From the NCBI RefSeq assembly GCF_000756665.1, contig NZ_ARXV01000007.1, positions 62,001-126,000 of the forward strand: a stretch of DNA of 64,000 nt, read 5' to 3'. The notes under the pieces were generated by a model, which was not told the origin of the DNA, searched no databases, and saw only the letters and a program-made list of their open reading frames with translations. Both the position numbers and the translations under genes were made by a program. Positions 34,861-42,893 of this stretch are shown one piece after another. The stretch's first letter is position 1. Every line of letters begins with the position of its first letter. This DNA is from Alcanivorax nanhaiticus. GTDB taxonomy: Bacteria > Pseudomonadota > Gammaproteobacteria > Pseudomonadales > Alcanivoracaceae.

Positions 34861-36586
34861 GCGTCCGGCTTCCGGAGGGCGAAGCAGGGTGTTCCTGATT
34901 ATCGCGCAGGGTTCGGTAAAGGGTGGATTGTTCCATCAGGGTGTCATGGGAGCCCTGAGCTACCAGACGGCCTCGTTCCAGCAGGATGATCCAGTCCGCA
35001 CTGACGATGCTGTCCAGTCGGTGGGTAATGATAAAACGGGTGATGCTGGCATGACGCTGGTGCACGTTCTCCAGGATCAGGCTTTCATTAAGACGATCCA
35101 GTTGGGAGGTGGCTTCATCCAGAATCAGGATGGGTTTGTGGCTTAACCATGCTCTGGCGAGGGCTACCCGCTGGCGCTCCCCGCCGGAAAGGAGTTCTCC
35201 TCCTTCGCCACAGGGCGTAGCCAGTCCTGTTTCCCGCTGGGCGATCACCGGTTCCAGCTGGCTGGCCTGAACGGCCTCACTGAGTCTGTCTGCGCTGCAG
35301 TCGGCGTCCGCAAAGCGGATGTTGTAGTCCAGGGTGTCATCAAAAATGCCCGTGCGCTGCGACACGTAGAGGGTGTGATGCTGCCTGCTGGCCTCATCCA
35401 CCGGTTCGCCGTCATAGCGTAGTGTGCCTGCATCAGGGCGAATCAGTCCGCCCAGCACTTTCATCAGCATGGACTTGCCGGCACCGCTCTGGCCGATAAT
35501 GGCAACGGTGCTGCCCACCGGGATATCCAGGCTTACAGCATCGAGCAGGGTCTCTCCTTCCGGACTCACCACGCAGACCTGATCCAGGGAAAGGCGGGTG
35601 CGGGGCGCTGCGGTTGTGCTCTCGCTTTCCCGAGCTGGCTCAAGGCCCAATTCCTCAAGATTCTGGATATCCGAGCGGGACTGGATGAAGGCGGTGTACA
35701 GCAGCCCTACGGCCTGCAGTGGGGTGAATACCTGAAGCATGTACATGTTGACCATTACCAGGTCCGCGACGCCAGCCTGATTGGCCTGTATGTCCCGCAC
35801 TGTCAGGTAAAGCATCATCCCCAGCCCGGTATGGACAATGAGGGACTGGATGACCTTGCTCCGGGACAGGTGCCGTTGCTGCAGCTGCCAGTCGCGATGC
35901 ATCAGGGACTGCCTGTCTTCAAGTCGCTGGCGTTCGCTGGCCGCGTTATCGAACTGCTGCACTACTTCATAGTTGGCGAGGCTGTCGCCGATCACGGCAT
36001 GGACATCGTTATCGGTTCTGATCCGGTTTGCGTAGAGCGTTTTCTGCTTTTGCGCCATGTGGATGGTGAAGCGCACATAGACAAACAGTGTGAGGATCAG
36101 AATAGCGGCGAAGGCCAGGCTTTGGGTCACGCCCAGCACAATGGCGGCGATCAGGCAGAACAGGGCATTGGGTAGGAGGTTGAATAGCGCCACGCTGCTC
36201 AGGGACTCCAGGCTCCACGCGGCGCGGGTCATCATCTGGGTCAGTTTCGGCGAGGCATGACGGGAATGAAATCCGTTGGTCTTGGCATGCAAGGCGGTGA
36301 GCGCCAGGCTCAGGAAGCGTTGCTGGGTGCGTTGTATCAAGGGCAGGAAAAGGACAAGGCGAGCCTCGTCTGCAACCACCACGAATAATGAGGCCAGGAC
36401 ATAACCGGCCAGCAGCCACAAAGCCACATCTGTGCCTTGCTGCTGTTCAAATCGTGCCACAAGGGTGGCAAACAAAATGGGAATACAGGCCTGAATGACA
36501 CGGGATACGCCTAGCAGTGACAGCGTGGATGCGGAAGCCGCAAGATGGGATTGCAGGGTTTCCCTGATCAGGCGATAGGCGAGCAT
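34850..36586 (-). CDS. ABC transporter (fused membrane + ATPase) of the RiPP operon, no peptidase domain
   Basis: 578-residue exporter half-transporter. Six-helix membrane domain to about residue 300 (first helices VIQACIPILFATLVARF and ALWLLAGYVLASLFVVV). The ATPase domain has Walker A IIGQSGAGKSML (Lys371), signature LLSGGERQRVALARAWL (465-481), Walker B ILILDEATSQLD (486-497) and H-loop FIITHRLDSI. Classic lanthipeptide exporters carry a 150-residue C39 cysteine protease at the N-terminus. Here the membrane domain starts within the first 20 residues, so leader cleavage must come from elsewhere. It probably exports the modified peptide. Confidence 0.9.
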   Translation of the reverse strand: MLAYRLIRETLQSHLAASASTLSLLGVSRVIQACIPILFATLVARFEQQQGTDVALWLLAGYVLASLFVVVADEARLVLFLPLIQRTQQRFLSLALTALHAKTNGFHSRHASPKLTQMMTRAAWSLESLSSVALFNLLPNALFCLIAAIVLGVTQSLAFAAILILTLFVYVRFTIHMAQKQKTLYANRIRTDNDVHAVIGDSLANYEVVQQFDNAASERQRLEDRQSLMHRDWQLQQRHLSRSKVIQSLIVHTGLGMMLYLTVRDIQANQAGVADLVMVNMYMLQVFTPLQAVGLLYTAFIQSRSDIQNLEELGLEPARESESTTAAPRTRLSLDQVCVVSPEGETLLDAVSLDIPVGSTVAIIGQSGAGKSMLMKVLGGLIRPDAGTLRYDGEPVDEASRQHHTLYVSQRTGIFDDTLDYNIRFADADCSADRLSEAVQASQLEPVIAQRETGLATPCGEGGELLSGGERQRVALARAWLSHKPILILDEATSQLDRLNESLILENVHQRHASITRFIITHRLDSIVSADWIILLERGRLVAQGSHDTLMEQSTLYRTLRDNQEHPASPSGSRTHAI

Positions 36587-36605
36587 GGGCCGTTGGCAGA
36601 AAACA

Positions 36606-36632
36606 AGCAGGCACCCGGAAAGGGTGCCTGCT
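36606..36632 (-). terminator. Attenuator-like hairpin between precursor and transporter genes
   Basis: On the minus strand AGCAGGCACCC, TTTCC, GGGTGCCTGCT is followed by TGTTTTC. An 11-bp perfect stem and a short T-rich tail lie 17 bp after the precursor stop and 20 bp before the transporter start. This position fits partial termination, giving more precursor than enzyme mRNA. Confidence 0.75.
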
Positions 36633-36649
36633 GGTCGTCAGACAATTGC

Positions 36650-36820
36650 TTAGTTACAAGCGATATTGCGAGACTGGTTTTTGCAGTAAGCATTTTCGCT
36701 GCCCATTACCGGGGTGAAAACGCTTTCCAGCAGTTTGCTGTCTACGGTTTGCTCAGCCTGCTCGTCGATGGCTTTGGCGGAGTTCAGTTCGGCTTCGATG
36801 TCGTCTTTGAATTCGATCAT
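36650..36820 (-). CDS. RiPP (class II lanthipeptide-like) precursor peptide
   Basis: 56-residue peptide, first gene of the operon. The acidic, helical leader starts MIEFKDDIEAELNSAKAIDE and continues to FTPVMGS. The C-terminal core is SENAYCKNQSRNIACN. It contains two in-line copies of S-x-N-x-x-C (Ser41-Cys46 and Ser50-Cys55), the only two cysteines in the peptide. Leader cleavage is expected near Met39-Gly40-Ser41, which resembles a double-glycine site. A good ribosome site (GAAAGGGAAC) lies upstream. The small size, leader/core split and position before transporter and LanM identify it. I see no second precursor nearby. Confidence 0.88.
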   Translation of the reverse strand: MIEFKDDIEAELNSAKAIDEQAEQTVDSKLLESVFTPVMGSENAYCKNQSRNIACN

Positions 36821-36960
36821 TGTCGTTCCCTTTCAGTAATAAATGCTGGATTTTGTATACCGAAGTGTGAAGTTGTTCCCATTTCAGTACTGCCTAATTG
36901 ATACCAGCCGATCCTTGGGGCGGCAATACCCAATATGGGGTATATGGCCCGCTCATCGGG

Positions 36961-37680
36961 TTAAAGCCGCTTTTCAAACAACAAATCCCAGACGCCGTGC
37001 CCCAGTTTTTCGCCGCGACGTTCGAATTTGGTCTCGGGCCGCCAGGCCGGACGCGGAGAAAATTGGCCGGTGCCCGCCTGATTGGTGAAGCCCTCCGCGT
37101 CCTGCATGATCTCCATCATGTGCTCGGCATAGTTTTCCCAATCAGTCGCCATGTGCAGAATGCCACCCGGTTGCAGTTTCTGGCGTACCCGTTCTACCCA
37201 GGCGGGTTGAACAATGCGACGTTTGTGGTGCTTCTTCTTGTGCCAGGGATCAGGAAAATACAACTGCACCCGCGACAGGCTGTTATCCGGGATGCATAGC
37301 TCGAGAATTTCTACTGCATCATCACAATAACTGCGCAGGTTGGAGAGCCCCTGTTGTTCTATCTCCATCAGTAATGCCCCGACTCCGGGTCGGTGGACCT
37401 CGATACCGATAAAATCCTTGTCCGGATCTGCCTTGGCCATGGCTGCCAGGGATTGGCCCATGCCGTAACCGATTTCCAGTACCCGCTCTGCATCGCGACC
37501 GAAAACCGTTTGCGGATCCAGCATGCCCTGATCCCGCTCCAGTCCAAAGGTGGGCCAGAGTGTGTCCAGGGCGTTGCGCTGTCCGGTGGTCAGGCGACCT
37601 TCGCGCAGCACAAAGCTGCGGACTTTGCGCATGACCTTGCCGGTTTCCGGGTCCTTGTCCTGTTTGATGAAATCGAGCAT
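36961..37680 (-). CDS. trmB: tRNA (guanine-N7-)-methyltransferase
   Basis: Makes m7G46 in tRNA. 239 residues with the SAM motif [16 protein letters not shown], the RxYFPDPWxKKxHHKRR motif ([19 protein letters not shown]) and C-terminal [17 protein letters not shown], all TrmB signatures. In pseudomonads trmB-thiG-thiS follow hemW/rdgB. Here the RiPP block lies between them. Confidence 0.96.
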   Translation of the reverse strand: MLDFIKQDKDPETGKVMRKVRSFVLREGRLTTGQRNALDTLWPTFGLERDQGMLDPQTVFGRDAERVLEIGYGMGQSLAAMAKADPDKDFIGIEVHRPGVGALLMEIEQQGLSNLRSYCDDAVEILELCIPDNSLSRVQLYFPDPWHKKKHHKRRIVQPAWVERVRQKLQPGGILHMATDWENYAEHMMEIMQDAEGFTNQAGTGQFSPRPAWRPETKFERRGEKLGHGVWDLLFEKRL

Positions 37681-37754
37681 GGGAAATTCAGCTACATGTT
37701 GAAAGTGGAAGGCTCGCAGCCATGGAGACGGACCATGAAACCGCTGTCTAGACC

Positions 37755-37777
37755 AGTACTCCGCACTGCGGAGTACT
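37755..37777. promoter_or_regulatory. Perfect palindrome upstream of trmB
   Basis: AGTACTCCGC, ACT, GCGGAGTACT: two 10-bp arms, 75 bp before the trmB start. No T-run follows on either strand, so it is not a terminator. It could be an operator for trmB or for the rightward transcript ending at 37925. Confidence 0.45.
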
Positions 37778-37849
37778 CAGGTATTGGGTCGCGATTGTAG
37801 CAGAAAGCGCACAAAAGGCCTGTTCACGCGCTGTTCATTGGGTGGGCCT

Positions 37850-37925
37850 GATACTTTTCATGGAAGATCACTCTTCCCCAATACTTACCCCTGGCACTGA
37901 CCTCCCCCGGCAGTGCCTTTTTTTT
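37850..37925 (+). ncRNA. Candidate small RNA ending at an orphan terminator
   Basis: A strong plus-strand terminator (GGCACTG, ACCTCCCCCGG, CAGTGCC then eight T, 37893-37925) has no plus-strand gene upstream; the neighbours trmB and thiG are both minus. The preceding sequence GATACTTTTCATGGAAGATC and the CTCTTCCCC region could form a GGAAGA/TCTTCC stem. The 5' end is not fixed; the start given is only a guess. The layout reminds me of the Pseudomonas P16/RgsA family, but I cannot verify that. Confidence 0.4.
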
Positions 37926-38003
37926 GCCGCTGTGCGGAAGGCCGGATCAAGAGGTTGCTGTGGCAGCTTGGCGGCAAGCGATCCGAGCGACAGTAAGGGC
38001 AAG

Positions 38004-38100
38004 AAGCGAGTTGCGAGACACGAGTTTCGAAAGGCAACCAGCCTTGTGGAGCCTGGTTTGGATTTTGATATTTGTAACTCGTAACTCGTAACTCGTCAGG
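38004..38100. repeat. CGAGTTA-type heptamer inverted repeat element downstream of thiG
   Basis: The left arm has GCGAGTTGCGAG and ACACGAGTTTCGAAAGGCAA. The right arm is TAACTCG repeated three times (38072-38096). Between them an AACCAG/CTGGTT stem could act as the thiG terminator on the minus strand. This element sits directly after the thiG stop. Confidence 0.85.
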
Positions 38101-38106
38101 CGTCTT

Positions 38107-38886
38107 TTATCTGCTCAGCCCGTCCAGCGGTGAAGAGGCTGAGGCGTAGGCCTTGCGCGGCATGCGGCCGGCGAGGAAGGATTCGCGGCCGGCTTCGATG
38201 GCTTTCTTCATGGCGGAGGCCATCAGAACCGGTTTCTGGGCATGAGCCACGGCGGAGTTAAGCAGTACCCCGTCACAGCCCATTTCCATGGCGATGGCGG
38301 CATCGGAGGCGGTGCCCACGCCGGCGTCGACGATGATCGGCACCTGGGCTTCTTCCATGATCAGGCGGATGTTGTGCGGGTTGAGGATGCCCAGACCGGA
38401 ACCGATCAGGGAACCCAGCGGCATCACCGCAACGCAGCCCATGTCTTCCAGTTCTTTTGCCACGATGGGGTCGTCGTTGGTGTAAACCATCACCTTGAAG
38501 CCGTCGTCGATCAGTTCGCGGGCAGCGGTGAGGGTGTGGGGAATGTGCGGGTACAGGGTTTTCTGGTCACCCAGCACTTCCAGTTTTACCAGGTCATGAC
38601 CATCCAGCAGTTCCCGGGCCAGCTTGCAGCAGCGCACGGCTTCTTCGGCCGTGTAACATCCGGCGGTGTTGGGCAGGATGGTGTACTTGTCCGGGGTTAT
38701 GTAATCCAGCAGGTTGGGTTCGCCGGCGTTCTGGCCAATATTGGTACGGCGAATGGCCACGGTGACAATCTCTGCGCCGCTGGTTTCGATGGCGTCGCGG
38801 GTTTCGTCAAAATCCTTGTACTTGCCGGTGCCGATCAGCAGGCGGGAGGAGTAGGTTTTTCCGGCAATGGTGAGCAGATCGGACAT
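38107..38886 (-). CDS. thiG: Thiazole synthase ThiG
   Basis: Forms the thiazole phosphate of thiamine from DXP, dehydroglycine and ThiS thiocarboxylate. 259 residues from [20 protein letters not shown]. Signature regions are [43 protein letters not shown] and [17 protein letters not shown]. The start at 38886 has AGAGG upstream. thiS lies 66 bp upstream in the same direction. Confidence 0.97.
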   Translation of the reverse strand: MSDLLTIAGKTYSSRLLIGTGKYKDFDETRDAIETSGAEIVTVAIRRTNIGQNAGEPNLLDYITPDKYTILPNTAGCYTAEEAVRCCKLARELLDGHDLVKLEVLGDQKTLYPHIPHTLTAARELIDDGFKVMVYTNDDPIVAKELEDMGCVAVMPLGSLIGSGLGILNPHNIRLIMEEAQVPIIVDAGVGTASDAAIAMEMGCDGVLLNSAVAHAQKPVLMASAMKKAIEAGRESFLAGRMPRKAYASASSPLDGLSR

Positions 38887-38952
38887 TCTGGCCTCTATCA
38901 ATTCGGTGGGTGGTTAACAGTCTTTCAGTAACGGTAGAGCAGACCGGGGCAA

Positions 38953-39150
38953 TCAGCCTCCACCGATGGCGTGGACAATTTCCACCACGTCATTGTCGTT
39001 CAGGGTGAAGTCGCCATGCTGGCTCTTGGGGATGATCTCCCGATTCACTTCTACTGCCAGACGGCGGCCGGTGAGTTCCAGCTGGGCCACCAGATCGGCA
39101 ACGGTGGTGCCGGTCAGGGTGAGCGTATCGCCATTTACGGTGAGTTTCAT
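38953..39150 (-). CDS. thiS: Sulfur carrier protein ThiS
   Basis: Ubiquitin-like sulfur carrier whose C-terminal Gly-Gly is activated as a thiocarboxylate for thiazole synthesis. 65 residues starting MKLTVNGDTLTLTG and ending EIVHAIGGG. The longer open frame upstream overlaps the DUF423 gene and is not needed. Confidence 0.95.
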   Translation of the reverse strand: MKLTVNGDTLTLTGTTVADLVAQLELTGRRLAVEVNREIIPKSQHGDFTLNDNDVVEIVHAIGGG

Positions 39151-39158
39151 GATCTTGA

Positions 39159-39527
39159 TCAAGCGTGTTTGAAAAGGGACCAGGCCAGCATCAGCCAGCC
39201 AATGATCAGGGCAGTACCGCCCAGCGGGGTAATGGCGCCAAGCCACTTCTGTCCGCTGAGTACCAGTATGTACAGGCTACCACTGAATACCAGCATGCCA
39301 GCAAATATCACCCAGCCGGCGGCGATCATGCTGGAAGCACCGAATGTCTTGGCCAGCAAGCCGGTGAGTAACAGGGCAAGCGCATGGTAGAAGTGATATT
39401 CACTGGCGGTGGCCCAGGTGGCCAGCAGGGATTCATCCACACGGGCTTTCAGGCCATGGGCACCAAAGGCGCCTAGGATCACGGCCAGCGCGCCGTTGAT
39501 GGCGCCAAGAACAAGCAGGATTTTCAT
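39159..39527 (-). CDS. DUF423 (YgdD-type) membrane protein
   Basis: 122-residue inner-membrane protein with four helices. Signature LGAINGALAVILGAFGAHGLK and ALALLLTGLL are those of DUF423. Function unknown. It precedes thiS by 8 bp; this association is also seen in Pseudomonas-like genomes. Confidence 0.92.
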   Translation of the reverse strand: MKILLVLGAINGALAVILGAFGAHGLKARVDESLLATWATASEYHFYHALALLLTGLLAKTFGASSMIAAGWVIFAGMLVFSGSLYILVLSGQKWLGAITPLGGTALIIGWLMLAWSLFKHA

Positions 39528-39660
39528 TCAGGGCTCCGCAGTGGCGGTCAGAACAGGTGCCGCCTCGGGTTGCACAGTGTACCGGAATATCAGGGGTGCG
39601 GGGTACCTTCGTTGCGACAGGGGACTGGTTTTCCGGGGGGGAGCAGTGGGGGGCTGTGGC

Positions 39661-39752
39661 GAGGTACGAGAAGCGAGTTTCGAAAGTCAAAGGCAAAACC
39701 TTTCCGGGTTGGATGTGTTGGTTTTCGAAACTCGCTTCTCGTGACTCGAAAC
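39661..39752. repeat. CGAGTTA-type heptamer inverted repeat element between rpoH and DUF423
   Basis: The left arm is TACGAGAAGCGAGTTTCGAAA. The right arm is TTTCGAAACTCGCTTCTCG followed by TGACTCGAAAC, nearly perfect inverses around a 35-bp centre. It lies in the otherwise empty 339-bp gap with the rpoH terminator. Confidence 0.9.
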
Positions 39753-39810
39753 GGATTACCTCGCCCAGGCTCGCTCTCACAGCGGGGTATAGCGAGTGCT
39801 TTGCCGACGC

Positions 39811-39838
39811 AAAAAAGCCCCTCCAGGAGGGGCTTTTT
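39811..39838 (-). terminator. Terminator of rpoH
   Basis: AAAAAAGCCCCTCC, AGG, AGGGGCTTTTT: a 7-8 bp GC stem with A/T tails, 28 bp after the rpoH stop. Confidence 0.9.
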
Positions 39839-39866
39839 ATTTGTTGCCTGTTGCTTGCGGCGTTGG

Positions 39867-40736
39867 TTATGCCGCCATGGCGTTGCGCAGCTTCTTGATG
39901 GCGTTGTTTTCCAGCTGACGAATGCGCTCGGCAGACACACCATACTCGTCAGCCAGTTCCTGCAGGGTGGACTTCTGGTCCGCCAGCCAGCGGCGTTCCA
40001 GGATGTCACGGCTGCGGTCGTCCAGTGCCATCAGCGCGGAGCCCAGCTGGCGAGTTTCCCGATCTTGCTGATCCTGTTCGGCGATCAGGTCAGCGGGGTC
40101 GCTGTTGTCGCTGTGCAGGTACGCAGCAGGAGATACTACGGTGCTGTCTTCGTCATCGTTGGCGGGGCCGTCAAAGCTGGCGTCATAAGCGCCCAGACGA
40201 CCTTCCATTTCCTTCACCTGTTCGGCGGTGACACCCAGATCGTCCGCTACCCGCTGTGCTTCTTCCAGCGTCAGCCGGCCCAGACGTTTCTTCTGGCCGC
40301 GCAGATTAAAGAACAGCTTGCGCTGGGCCTTGGTGGTAGCCACTTTCACGATGCGCCAGTTCTTGATTACGTACTCGTGAATCTCGGCCTTGATCCAGTG
40401 CACTGCGAAGCTCACCAGGCGTACGCCCTTGGTAGGGTCGAAACGTTTGACCGCTTTCATCAGCCCTACATTACCTTCCTGCACCAGATCACCCAGGGGC
40501 AGGCCATAGCCGCTGTAGCTGCGGGCGATGTGTACCACGAAGCGAAGATGGGCCAGTACCAGATTCCGGGCAGCATCCAGATCCTGTTCGTAGTAGAGGC
40601 GCTCGGCCAGCTGTTGTTCGTCGTCTGCGCTGAGCACCGGCACGGCATTAACGGCTCGCATGTAGGCATCCAGGTCATTGCCTGGTACCGCCAGAGTGAG
40701 CGCCTGTGCGGGGTTTGAAGGGTTAGTCATGCGCAA
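39867..40736 (-). CDS. rpoH: Heat-shock sigma factor RpoH (sigma-32)
   Basis: 289-residue alternative sigma factor for chaperone and protease genes. Region 2 reads [19 protein letters not shown] and [20 protein letters not shown]. The RpoH box QRKLFFNLR is present. Region 4 helix-turn-helix is [20 protein letters not shown]. Core order rpoH-ftsX-ftsE-ftsY is the usual one. A perfect CIRCE operator lies 46 bp upstream. GAGGAG precedes the start. Confidence 0.98.
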   Translation of the reverse strand: MRMTNPSNPAQALTLAVPGNDLDAYMRAVNAVPVLSADDEQQLAERLYYEQDLDAARNLVLAHLRFVVHIARSYSGYGLPLGDLVQEGNVGLMKAVKRFDPTKGVRLVSFAVHWIKAEIHEYVIKNWRIVKVATTKAQRKLFFNLRGQKKRLGRLTLEEAQRVADDLGVTAEQVKEMEGRLGAYDASFDGPANDDEDSTVVSPAAYLHSDNSDPADLIAEQDQQDRETRQLGSALMALDDRSRDILERRWLADQKSTLQELADEYGVSAERIRQLENNAIKKLRNAMAA

Positions 40737-40781
40737 TGTCTCCTCGTGAAGACCATCTGTAATTCCATTCTGTACTCGATA

Positions 40782-40808
40782 TTAGCACTCGAATTCATAG
40801 AGTGCTAA
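40782..40808. promoter_or_regulatory. Perfect CIRCE operator (HrcA site) at the rpoH promoter
   Basis: TTAGCACTC, nine bases (GAATTCATA), GAGTGCTAA: an exact match to the CIRCE consensus bound by HrcA. On the minus strand a possible promoter is TTAGCA (40808-40803), 18 bp, TAATAT (40784-40779), which would be fully covered by the operator. HrcA itself is not in this window. Confidence 0.9.
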
Positions 40809-40970
40809 TAGGCAGAAAAGTTCCCTTTAATCGACTCATTTGATGGGTATACCGAGCATAGCGGGGTTTGGTGAACAGGCTGTGAACCGGGCTGCAGAAT
40901 CGACTGCGGGCAGTCACCAGATATGAGTTCCCGGGGCAGGGTAAGTTCCGCAACAAGAGGGGCTGACAAT

Positions 40971-41056
40971 ACGAGTTGCGAGTAACGAGTTTCGAAAATC
41001 GCAAACCCCGCAGATTAAGAGGTTTGTCTTTCGAAACTCGTTACTCGCAACTCGCT
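40971..41056. repeat. CGAGTTA-type heptamer inverted repeat element downstream of ftsX
   Basis: The best-preserved copy. The left arm runs ACGAGTTGCGAGTAACGAG then TTTCGAAAA. The right arm is its inverse, TTTCGAAACTCG then TTACTCGCAACTCGC, with 25 or more paired bases. An AAACC/GGTTT mini-stem is in the centre. It fills most of the gap between the rpoH promoter region and the ftsX stop. Confidence 0.95.
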
Positions 41057-41063
41057 ACTGCCG

Positions 41064-42066
41064 TTAGAAATTCGGCTCGATCTCGCCCAAGTGCCGCCCG
41101 ACAGCAAGCCAAGCGCCCAGCAGCCCCAGTGTGCCACTGAATAACGGCATGATGATCAGGCTGGATGCGGCCATGGAAGTAAGTGAGTCATCACTATTAT
41201 AGAGGCTGAGCAATTCATCAATGGGCCCCCCCAGCCACCACAGAGCGCTCTGCACCAGGATCACGGCGACCAGACCGCCAGCAAAACCGTAGCTGAAGCC
41301 GGTGTACAAGAAGGGGCGGCGTACGAAACCGTCGGTGCCACCGACAATCTTCACCACCATGATTTCATCCCGGCGACTTTCGATGCCCAGGCGAATGGTG
41401 TTGACCACTACCAGTACCACGGCCGCGGCCAGCGCCAGCGTCAGGGCGGAAATCAGGCGTTCACCCAGTTCGATCAAGGCATGCAGACGACGCACCCATT
41501 CCACATCCAGTTGTACCAGATCCACCTGATCTTGCCCTGCCAGGCGATTTTCCAGCGCACGCAACGTGACCGGGTCGGTACTGTCCGGGAATACCACGAT
41601 CAGTGGCGGTAACGGGTTATCCGGTAAGGCCTGGAGTACGTCACCGAAACCGGAAAGGGCCTGAAACTCTTCAAGGGCCTGCTGGCGGGTAATGACCTTG
41701 GTGCTTTCAATATGATCAATCTTCAGCCATTCGCGGGCGAGTTCCTGCTGGCGCTGTTCACTGACCTCCATTTCCAGGAATACAGAAAGGTGTGCATTGC
41801 CATCCCAGCCACGGGTGATAGCCCGGGCATTGTCCAGCAGCACCGCCAGGCCAGCAGGTAATGACAGGGCGATGGCAATCACCAGAATGGTCATGGCGCT
41901 GCTGGCACGACTGGCATTAAGCCGCTGCAGTGCATCCCGGAATGAATCGCGGTGATGGGCTCGCCAGCTGCGGAAGCGATCCGCCAGGGAGGTGTTGGCG
42001 CTCTGGGCACCTGCGACCCGGCGGGGTTTCTCTGTTCTCTGACGCTGAGGTTTGATTGGGGTCGCG

Positions 42067-42077
<11 letters not shown>
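41064..42077 (-). CDS. ftsX: Cell division ABC transporter permease-like protein FtsX
   Basis: Membrane partner of FtsE that controls septal peptidoglycan hydrolases. A 75-residue basic cytoplasmic tail precedes the first helix (SAMTILVIAIALSLPAGLAVLL). The periplasmic loop follows (HLSVFLEMEVSEQRQQELAR). Three C-terminal helices include IMPLFSGTLGLLGAWLAVG. 337 residues. The ATG overlaps the ftsE stop by 11 bases. Confidence 0.95.
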
Positions 42078-42750
<673 letters not shown>

Positions 42751-42809
42751 GGAAGTCCTTGTGCAAGAACGTCGTGTTTATTCTGGGCGTGGCAGGGGGG
42801 CAACCGCTT

Positions 42810-42891
42810 TAGTTTCGAGTAGCGAGTTGAAAGTCTCGAAAGGCAAAGGATTTTCGCTCTTCGCAACTCGTCACTCGTCACTCGAAACTGG
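42810..42891. repeat. CGAGTTA-type heptamer inverted repeat element between ftsY and ftsE
   Basis: The left arm is AGTTTCGAGTAGCGAGTTGAA followed by AGTCTCGAAAGGCAA. The right arm is TTCGCAACTCG, TCACTCG, TCACTCG, AAACT. More degenerate than the copy at 40971. It ends two bases before the ftsY stop codon. Confidence 0.85.
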
Positions 42892-42893
42892 TT

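Noticed and set aside
37842..38084. Short plus-strand frame over the candidate sRNA
   Set aside because: The frame runs through a strong terminator and a heptamer arm, and no ribosome site precedes it.
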